Below, in pieces: positions 54,831-64,000 of a stretch of DNA of 64,000 nt (its first letter is position 1; every line of letters begins with the position of its first letter). The notes under the pieces are model-generated. The model saw nothing but the letters and a program-made list of their open reading frames with translations, did not search any database and had not been told where the DNA came from. This DNA is from Phytoseiulus persimilis (Eukaryota; Arthropoda; Arachnida; Mesostigmata; Phytoseiidae), in the NCBI GenBank assembly GCA_037576195.1, contig CM075103.1, forward strand, positions 35,362,723 through 35,426,722, in the 5' to 3' direction. The translations under genes and the position numbers were made by a program.

Positions 54831-56695
54831 TGAGCCCCTCTCAGCTTGAATTCCGGTCACCTCGCCTCCCCGATGACGGACTGGAGGACTACTCATGTTA
54901 CCCGGCTCCGAATCGTCATCGAGCCTTCCATTTCTTTGTATGCGAAAACAGATGCGCGTCCGAATGGTGGACTACTGATCCCGCATTTAGCCGTTGTTGC
55001 TCTCCGCCATTGGCGCGGCTGCGTCGTTAATTAGACCGTTCGCTTGCTCGACCGTTCGTTGCATGGCTAGAGGCAAGCCGACTGGATGCTCCGCTACGCG
55101 TCCAACTAGCTGCCATCGAAGTACCCGCAGTGACCCGTTTCTTTTCCACTGTATTCCATACAGACGCTGCCTGGCCAGCTGACTGGCTTGCTTGTCGGCT
55201 GTCGCCTGCTCTTTTTTCCGACTGCGAACCAGCGAATTATGGACGGCTGGTCAACTTCTAGTTCTCGAATCTCCCTGACCGATCGAGCAGCGCGCTACTC
55301 CGCCGATGGATGAAGCGGGACAATGTGAGATCGATTCGGTCATGAAGCAAGACACTTCATCTTGTTCACACGATTGCCCTTCCGAAATTCGAAACCCTGA
55401 CCGTTGGACCTAACGTATTTGTCTTCTCTGAAACGAGCGCTCCCCTCGAACAACGGCATCCGTGCTCATCCTTGTCGGTCGTCTGAAGTTTTCGGCGAAA
55501 GTCGGAACGCCAGGACGCTTCGCGATGTTCTGTCGATGAATGCTGCGAACAGTGGCATCTGTCACCACCCCGAAATCTCACACATTTCGCAAACGCGAAA
55601 GATTGATGACCTCCTAGGGACGCGAAACGAGAATCGTCGCGTTTCAGCAGCTCTGGTCACTTCCCCAGATTTCGTTCAGAAATTTTCGCTCTAATTAATG
55701 ATCCGCAATTCCGAAGCCGCGCAGTTGTCCATCATGAGGAAGAGAAGAAGGTCACTGAGAATGAAACGCGGACAGAATGAAGTGAGTGCAATGTGGAAAC
55801 GAAAAACGACGAGCGCCATGTTAATTGGGTCACTCTCGTCGATTCATCAATGGATGGAAGAACGGGCCTGCATCGATGCCGAGTGGCCGCCGGCCTTCCT
55901 TCCCTGTTCCGTTCTCTTCCTGCTCGACTGACTGTCGTCTCGCCGGCTGGCTGGCTCGCCTGAGCTCAGACGGCGCGTCCCTTTTTCTTTCACTTTGTTT
56001 TGGCCGTTTTGTCTGAAAGCTTTCAGTGGCCGGCTGCTCCGCCAGCGGGTCGGCGGGCGATCGTATCGTTAGTCTTGAAAATATTTGCACGCGCGGGTTC
56101 GACCATCGCCGGCTCCTATCTGGCTCATGGTCCCCGGCAATCTCGTTCGGGACCCAGCTACCTGGCCGTTCCGTTGACAACCCTGCTGTGCCCGGCAAGC
56201 CGAGAAACAGACCCTGCGCTACGTAGGTGCGGCAGCAGCGAACACTGCTGACGAGATCACACCATTCATGAATCAGGCGCGGGAGCTCTTGTATCAGAGA
56301 TTCCCGTGGAGTCCTTGGGGGCCGGCGGGCGGGAGCAGGGCCCACCGACCTCCTGGGCCGTCAAGTGGCCATCCCCTGGATTCCCGGGAGTGTGTGTGTG
56401 TGTGTGGCCCCCTCGGATCGACAACTTCGTCGGTTGGTCGTGTGGTCAGACGCTGTGGATTCAGCTGTTAGCCCAAGCGGCCAATTAGTCGGCTGGTCAA
56501 CAAACGACGTTCCCGACGCTGCGGAGAACTGAGACACCAGCAGATTAAGGCCCAAGTGCAGGGTAAGAAACAACGAGGAAGAAGTGAAAGAGAAAGGAAA
56601 GAAGGAGCCACTAACAGTATATTTATCTTCCGTAAGCTCACGTATATGACCTAGAATGCGGCAGACGGCTCAGGCAACTAGCAGGCAAGCAGTCA

Positions 56696-56765
56696 GGCAG
56701 TCGGTCGGTCGGTCGCTCTGTCCGTCTGTCTGGCAGTCAGTCAGGCCGGCCGGCCGGCCGACAGG
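56696..56765. repeat. GGTC / GTCT / GGCC simple-repeat cluster
   Basis: Successive GGTC, GTCC/GTCT, CAGT and GGCC units form a largely self-complementary tract, similar in composition to the one at 43.45-43.66 kb. Confidence 0.7.
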
Positions 56766-57917
56766 CGAGCCGGTCGCCGTTGCCGAAGCCGCAGCATGAT
56801 CACACAAAGTTTAACTAGCAGAGCAACGGCCTCCGGCACGGTTCCGCCGACGTGACTTACTCGTCTCCGTTCTCGCCTTCCATTTTTCGTCGAGCCGTGA
56901 TGCTTCACTTATGAAAAGATGGTAATAACAGTGAAAGTTTGATCCGCGGTGAGTATCTTCGCGGCATCCTTCTCTCACTCACACTTTCGAGCCTGCGTCT
57001 GCTGATTGGTCTTCCGTTGGAACTATTGCAGAGTCGAAAGGGGGCCATGAATTGCGATATATGAATTTGAGGAGATGGAAATCCGCCGGACTCCCGAGCG
57101 GTCAAATTGTCGGGGAGCGGGAGGCTCAATATCCCTACACAAACCTCTGAAGGCTCGACCCAATCGGACAAACCAATTGTTTCCGCAGTCGGTTAACCAG
57201 GCGTTCACCCCATAAGTGCAATTTGGTCTTGGACCGGCGAGCTATAACTGTCGGAAGCAAAAAATATCATCTTTCCACACGACACCTTGGTGAGGCTCCA
57301 TGGCGAGGAGCGCGCGAAAATTCGATCTGTATCGTAGAAAACCCGCACAGCACGAATCCACCGCGCGTCTCTTTTACAAATCAAGGCAGCTAGGAGGTTC
57401 TCCCATCGTTTGTAACTCGGTTTGGTGTCGAAACCCAGCGCCGCGTCGCACCGCACCGCGGCGTACCCCCTAGTCTCACTGGTGGGCCACTTCAGCCATC
57501 GTGGCGCGAGCCCGACGCCACGCTAGGAGCTAGAAGCGCGCGATTCACGAACGCGGATTCCATATTTTCTCCGTCTGAGGCGGAGAACAGAAAGAACGCC
57601 GACTGAGTGCGCGAGCGGAGACCTTTGGGCTGGGGGTCGGGACGGAGGAGACGTGCATCCGTTCTTATGTGGGTCCCCGAATATCCGTGGGCGACTGTTC
57701 GCTTCCGCAGAAAATAGGTTCGCGAACCTCGACGACGGCCACCACTCATAGGAGCGACACAAAAGGGAGAAGTGTTTAAGATTTTTCGTGCAACAGTGGA
57801 AGGAACCAAGGTGCTGAGGCGGGCAATAATTTCAAGTGACTGCTGACCCAGTGAGCTGTAGCCGCGGGCCATGCAGCTTGCTCGTCTGCCTGGATGCCTG
57901 CTCGCCTGCCTGTCGGT

Positions 57918-58000
57918 CGGTAAGTCTATTTATCTATCTATCTTTCTGTCCGCCGGGTCGCTCGGTCTATCTTTCCATCTATCCATCCATCTGTCCGTAC
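57918..58000. repeat. TATC/CATC tetranucleotide repeat
   Basis: Interrupted TATC units grade into CATC and GTCC units. It is non-coding by appearance, and frames across it read as Ser/Ile/Leu repeats. Confidence 0.65.
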
Positions 58001-61000
58001 GTCTCCCCGCCGGGCGAGCGAGCAGACAGAAGCAGTTGGCCAGATATGGGCTGCGAGGTGCTTCCCTTCCAGCATAAATCGTTTCTCGCGTTGTTTTGAT
58101 TTCGCACATCCGAACACCGATTGAGAGCATAACGATCGAATAACGGCTTCTTCGTCAGCGGCGATCGGCATTTTAATTTGTTCTCGTCGATCCCATCCTT
58201 CGGGGAAATCGTCACATCACAGTCACGCGCGCCTCGTGCTCGCCGATATCCATCTTTGGAGAACTTATTTCGGGAGGAGGAGGCGTTGAGCAAGAGGAGG
58301 AGCGCGACCCGGAAGGAGAAACGTCCGAGAGCGATCGCGCGCGACGAGGGATCCCGACAGATTCCCCGGACGGTGTCCGGGCACCCGATTGGGCACGGCT
58401 CGATACGCCGCGGGCCGTGCGATGAAGGAATGCTCCGATCGGCGGCAGCAGCAGAAGAATACTGGAGCTCTTCCGGCCCCCATCGACTCCGAGCGCAGCG
58501 GCTTCGCCGGCGGGCGCCGAGAATGAGTTTCCCTCTTCGCGCCTCTGCAACAAAGTCACTGAGACCCTGTGAGCGCGGTCGCGGGTGCCCCTCTCTGACC
58601 AACCGCATGGCTCCCCCAGGACACCCGTTCTCGCGATTCCGTTCGTCGTTTCCAAATGGTCGGAGTGAAGCTTGTTTCACCGTCATCTGCTCCCGCCGCG
58701 GATCTCGCCGAGCTCGATCGAGGCCCCCCAGGGCGAGTGAATTGTTGAGCTGCTTCGACTGACTCAAAGACGATCATGTGCACAAGTGCTATTAACAGCG
58801 ACACTTCGAACGAAACCTCTGGGGATACGTGAAGGCCTCCGAAGAGAACAATCGGACTTCTTCTCTGCTCGGATGACAACACGACGCTCATCCATCTCGA
58901 TTCGCGTGGGCCCGACGACAGCGGGCTTCCGATTGCCGCCGCTTTGGCGGAACAAAGAGACTTTTTTTTCACGCTCGAATCAGTACTGGGCCGTTCGGTG
59001 GTCCGCGTCGAACAACTGCGTGAAGCTCTTCGCCGGATTTTATTCAGCTTGTGTTTGCCATGCAAATGCAAACTCGTTCAAACGGAGATAATGGTCGACG
59101 AGCGGGTCAAAACGAAGCGCGGAAATATTCATTTCAGCAGCCGCCGTCGAAGGCGCTCAGAAGAAACTTTGTCTGGCAACAAGACAGCGAGTCCGTGGTC
59201 GAAGTTGAGAGCGACTCGACGGAAGGCGAGCGGGGAACGAACAGAACTCCGTCACGCGGACGCACCGTTGGGAATGGGTGACCGCTCTCAGTCCCATTCG
59301 ACGTCGTCTACATGGCACTTTCTCGAAATTCAACCCGTTGCTTGAAGCTCACGACGGAGCGATGACGGACCATAACGGGTGAGAACAGTGTTTACACTAA
59401 TTGCGTATTCGCAGCCCTTCTCGTTCCCGCGGAAGGGTACAATTTGAAGTTTGTTAAGTTCGGTCGGTCATCACTCACATAATGGCTGCAACTGTCTCTG
59501 CGGAAGGCATTCCACGACCGTTGCTGCGCGCATTAATGCTCTGCAACGGCGGTGTCACCGAGCAACGTTCACAGCAGATGAGCTGAGAAACAGGGGATCG
59601 CGTCTCCTTTCTGGCTCGTACCGATCGGCGCGTTCGTATTTGGTGAAAATCATAATAGCACCGCGTCTCTTGAGAACGTCATCCGAAGGAGACGGTCAGT
59701 CGACCGGCCGCCGGTGGACGAGCCGTTAAAGGGCTGACAGCTCTTTCGCCGGTCGAGCAAACTGAACCGATGTTTCAGGACCGACCACGGAGCGGAGCCA
59801 GCACGTAGCAGCAACAATGGTAACAGCGCGAGAAACAATAAACTCCGTTCTCGCACCGCCGTCTTTGTTCGGGACGACAGATTTTGGTTGCGGGAAATAA
59901 GTGGGGGATAAGTGATGTCTGCACTGGAGGCGTGAAGAACTCGGCTCGGGCGGGAAGACTCCTCGTTCCCGAACGCCCGTCGTGTCGAGGGACTCTTCAA
60001 CGCTGGAAGTTTTCAATCGGAAATCAACTCACCTGACCGCGCGTCGAGACAGTTATGATGCAGAGCAGAAGGAGGGTTTCGGAAAGGAGCCGCATTGTGT
60101 CGATTACGGCTGGACCTGTGGGATGAAAGGAAGGACGTTTAGAATAGAATCTGGATCGATCAGACGCCTCAGATAAATCCATTCATCCGGAGAACAGCCG
60201 TGGAAACCGCGGAGCCGACTTCGCGCGGGTTTCCGCCACTTTCGTCCCGGAGCGCTGAGGGAGAAACAGCCGAAACTTGAGCCGGGACGTCATCGATCCC
60301 TCCGCACCGGGCCGGCCCTACTCAACACCAAACGCGCAGGGGCCGTTCGGCAGCGAGAGCGCTCCTATACATTATTTTGGATAATGATCTTATTCCGTCT
60401 CCCGCGACTGCTTCTGGACGTTCTGTTTGTCACCGAAGGCGGAATGTGATCGGATTGCAGCGAGCCAATCGGAAGAATGCCTCCAGAGATACAATAAACT
60501 GCCAGCATCGCTGTCTTCCGGGGAAAAAAGCGAAGAACAATGTGCCATCTTCCGTTGCCGTTGAGCATGAGCCGAGTCGTACTCTTAGCTCAGCGGCGTG
60601 AGAATCGTGATCAACAAGGCTTCCCGCTTCGGACTTTCTGTCCCAGGACTAGGATTCCAGACAGGGAGGTGGGAGCGTATCCAGACGTTCGAGCTTCCGG
60701 GGATCTTGTGACGACACCCGACGACGAAAACTCCACGAGGAAGTGAGCCGCGAGAAGCTGCGTCTAATACGGGTACATCAGGGTCTCGATACCGGGGCTC
60801 GGAATAGGGTGAGATTGCCGGGCGGACACCGAGGGCGACGAATCACTTCCACTGCAACGCTCTGATATTAATTCGTCGTCTTAGTTTCCTTGATGTGGGG
60901 TTCGCGTGTGTCGCTTTCACCCGGACGTCTTCCCGCGTCCCGGCTGCTGCCGCCGCCGTACGAGAGATCGTCGGACGGACGGGGCTTCCGGCTCGATAAG

Positions 61001-63386
61001 AGCGAAGGAAATAGCTCCCCGAGGCTCCCCTCTAGCGATCCTCGAGAACAGCGAGGAATCCCCCCGTTCTGATCGGATATTGAGGACCGAAGCTAATGGT
61101 AGGAACGGAGGAAGACACTCGCTCATGTAAGTAATCGATGAGGAGCGATGTAACTGGCACTGACCAACGCCAAGGGGGCCCAGTTAATCCGGTATAACAT
61201 GCGAGAGGCATCGTTTTAGTTTGTGGGACCCCTCGATGATCCTGTTACAAAGCGTCATGAATGCATCCGCAGATTGGGACGTATCGACGCTTCAAGCGAC
61301 CGAGCGCTCCATTTCGAGTCGCTGCAAAAGATGACTGACAGCCGCCGCGAGTATCTCATGCGGGATAAAACACGACAACTCATATCGACCAGGCGAGCTG
61401 TTGGCAAGCCTGAACGGGCCGTCCCGTCCGCATTCCGTGAATACAGTCAGTGATTGACTCGGCCTGGCTTCGTCGCCGGCCGTTCCTCGACCAAATGTGA
61501 TGGAGCCGCGTATTTCGTGCTCCGAACTCAAAATGACTTTGAAGAATAATTCTTGAACGCGTCAGGTGTTCGTGAGCGCTGCTCTTCTATCGACTTAGGG
61601 GAGCGTGTTATGCTGCGATGGTAACCAGCAAGAATGCGGTAATTGAGAGGTACCCTCAATCCGACTCGAACATCCAGAAATTACGCTTCAGCCGTGCTGT
61701 ACGTCATCAAAATGCTTCAAGTGATTCCCGCTCGCTCCCGTATCTCCGGGAGAATCGAACTGGAGCTTGGCGAATCAGCCCCCAACTACCATCCGTCTAG
61801 ATGCAAAAGAGCACTAGCCGGTGAAAGCCTGACGGCCGCTGGGGCTGCGAATCGCAGCCATCATCCATCGACGCTTGCGGGTTCAGATGTAATCCATTTT
61901 CGAAAATCCACAGCGAAACCTCCGAGTTCCATCCGAGGAACCATGGTTCGTCGGGCTCTTCCGAGTCGGATTCTTTCGCACGCCTCGGAGTGATCCTGCG
62001 CCCGAGTTTGTGTCCTCCTCATGTTACACATGCGGCGTGTCCCGCGCCACTCCCGAAAGCGTCCAAGTTTCAGAACTGAGATCACTCTAGAATCCGGACG
62101 AATGAAGCTGCGGAGCGACTGGATTCCTCGATTGTTTGGATGCTCGTTCATCTCCAGGACCAGGGTATATCCGGAAGAAGAAGTGCCCCCCTCGATCGGT
62201 GGATGCTCGGCGATGGTCCCGACTCGACTCGGACATTGGCGTTCAGCTTTGGTCATCGCAATTTGAAATCAAAGCTCCCGCTCCAGTTCGAGCCGGCTCC
62301 GATCGATGCCGAGGGATCAGCTGATCCAAATGGTGGCATTTCACGTTAATTGCTCCGCTCAAACGTGACCCGAAAATCCTGCTCCAATCAAAGTTTGAAG
62401 TAATTTCGGTAACCATCCTCGGATCCTCCTCGGAGAAATCTCGGAAGCGGCCGCCGCTCCACAACGGCGAGCAAGCGACAATATGGTTGACCCAAATTAG
62501 TGATGAACGACGCCGACATCGCCAAGTACGGGAAAAGCTACGGCGACACCGTCGGCGAGCCGCACCAAAATAAGCGGAGAAAATTTTGTCCGGTGGAAGT
62601 GAAAGTTTCTCGCCCGGAGGGATGACCTTTCACTTCTTCTCTGTCGACTGGCGTCTGCCGCTACTGCAGCAAAAATTCTGACTGGGACACTGACCGAAAA
62701 CGGATGGATGGAGCGGTCGGCTGATTCACCGAACGAGCGACTGAGAGGCTCGGACCTCCATCATGCACATCACATGCGACAGGCGCGCCGAATCATCGAG
62801 GAACGTTGGAAGGGGGGGGGGGGACGAGGAGTTTTCCTCAAATCGATGGCTTCCATGGAAATCTTCCCACCCGATCGGACCCGAATCCGAGATCGATTCA
62901 GGATGGCTTCGCACAATGAGGGCGAGGAGTTTCACTTCGTCACACTCGACCGCAGTGAGCGCAAGTGAATGCGCTCGTGAGCAGGAGGAGAAGAGCCCGG
63001 TGAATGGGGTATTATTATCAATCACGAGCTTTAAGGCCGAACGGTCAGCGCTCGGGTGACTCTGAGGCGGAGGGTAAATCGCTCACATCCAATTCTGCTA
63101 CCTGGCGCAGGAGCATTGTGAGCTGGTTGTCCGCGTACTCGGTGGAATCCGCAACACTGTTGGAATCGCAACGGCCAATTCAAACCGGCGGAAATCACTT
63201 CCAGCAAACGACCGCGATCACCGCTGCCTGGCTGCCAGCAATTTTTCCCGCGATACGGATTCTCTGGGATGAACTTTGCTTTTCGGAAGAGCACCGCGGG
63301 ATATCGTTCGCTGGAATCGTCCGTCTGGAGTGTCACACTCGGTCGGAAGCGGCGCCGCACCGCTCGGAACGATTCCCTGAGGCATA

Positions 63387-63459
63387 ATGTTATCACAGGA
63401 GCGATATCAACGAAGGCGGCGCCTCGGGTTCCGAGCCGCTGTCCTCATCTTCTGCATTG
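63387..63459 (+). CDS. Probable first coding exon of a type II membrane or secreted protein (partial)
   Basis: The ATG at 63387 opens MLSQERYQRRRRLGFRAAVL followed by IFCIG, then a good donor G|GTAAGC at 63460. A short tail rich in Arg before a hydrophobic segment is the layout of a type II signal anchor, as in Golgi glycosyltransferases and sulfotransferases. The exon ends in phase 1. No following exon was identified in the last 540 bases, so the rest probably lies beyond the window. The family is unknown. Confidence 0.38.
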
Positions 63460-64000
63460 GTAAGCACTCAAGCGTTCAACGATCGGCTTCAAGTAGCCGG
63501 GTCTGCCACCGGCCAATCGAACGGACTCCCACCCGCATATTGAGGGATGCGTCGCGGAATCGCGCGTTCGTCGTTGGAGAGACTGCTGTCATCAGACCAG
63601 TCGAGCACAGCAGCTGATCGCGGTGATGGAATGCGAACGCCGAGAGAGTCAGAACCGCATGCTCTAATGGGCCACAACGGAAAGCCGGGCAGGTTCAAGG
63701 AACTGGTCGAGGTTTTTGACAGAATTTCACGACTCAGGGCGAACGAGCATCCTGTATCGGTGCTTGCTCGCCGTGAGCTCCTCTCAGCAACGCAGCTCGG
63801 AGCCGCAAAGGGCACTGCGGGAGCGTTTTTCCCGCGGAGTTCTCCTTGGCGCGTTTCCGATGCGGAGAACTCGAGTTATCTATCCGCCAGGCAGCTCGTC
63901 GAAACGCACGGCCTCGACGGAAGAGGTGGACGGAGTTTAGTTCCCGCGCGGTGTCCACGGCTGCCGAGAGGAAAAGCGAGCACGGTAAGGCAATGGAGCT

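Larger units (their letters stand above)
54836..63386. other. Stretch without a resolved gene
   Basis: GC-rich sequence with many simple repeats: TG run (56391-56406), GGTC/GGCC cluster (56696-56765), TATC/CATC cluster (57918-58000) and a G run (62811-62823). Frames up to 262 codons occur on both strands around 58-59 kb but overlap heavily and show no domain. A possible signal-peptide exon, ATG at 57871 ending G|GTAAGT at 57920, lies inside repeat-like sequence. Another strong plus donor, AT|GTAAGT, is at 61127. These may be exons of a transcript ending in the membrane-protein exon at 63.39 kb. Confidence 0.35.

Noticed and set aside
57979..58767. 262-codon minus-strand frame with a 194-codon plus-strand frame opposite
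   Set aside because: High GC content gives long frames on both strands; no domain, no splice partners, and it spans a simple repeat.

Overview
The window is eukaryotic nuclear DNA, not bacterial. The recognisable genes are cut into many short exons with GT..AG borders and introns of about 45 to 900 bases, base composition is near 50% GC, and AATAAA signals follow several stop codons. Gene content (Sec16, a four-repeat beta-thymosin, a cholinesterase-like esterase, a cuticular-type ZP-domain membrane protein) points to an arthropod. Compact introns, moderate GC and little transposon sequence fit a mesostigmatid or phytoseiid mite, but that placement is inference.

Layout, left to right. 1-5 kb: no resolved gene; one possible terminal exon and a minisatellite that switches orientation. 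5.06-7.15 kb, minus strand: an eight-exon UBE3D-like E3 ubiquitin ligase. 10.41-21.23 kb, plus strand: the COPII scaffold Sec16, about 2,000 residues, divergent from UBE3D. 22.1-26.6 kb, plus: an unrecognised spliced gene encoding coiled coils and a tandem SPRKK basic tract. 26.6-33 kb: short candidate exons only. 33.05-36.58 kb, plus: a cholinesterase-like carboxylesterase with an intact catalytic triad. One of its introns contains an antisense open reading frame that may be a nested gene. 36.67-36.96 kb, minus: the last two exons of an unrecognised gene converging on the esterase. 38.19-42.16 kb, minus: the beta-thymosin gene. 42-51.8 kb: mostly gene-poor, with a decayed hAT-like transposase tail and a purine-rich block. 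51.83-54.65 kb, minus: a ZP-domain transmembrane protein with a Gln/His-rich ectodomain. 54.7-64 kb: no resolved gene, many CCGG/GGTC-type simple repeats, and a probable first coding exon of a membrane protein at 63.39 kb that runs toward the right edge.

The genes do not form an obvious functional cluster. Sec16 acts in ER export, the ZP protein in apical matrix and cuticle shaping, beta-thymosin in actin control, the esterase in ester or choline-ester hydrolysis, and UBE3D in ubiquitination. Exon borders were deduced by hand from reading frame, splice consensus and phase agreement. Those given for UBE3D, ZP and the esterase, and for Sec16 up to 17741, agree in phase throughout; exceptions are stated in the entries.
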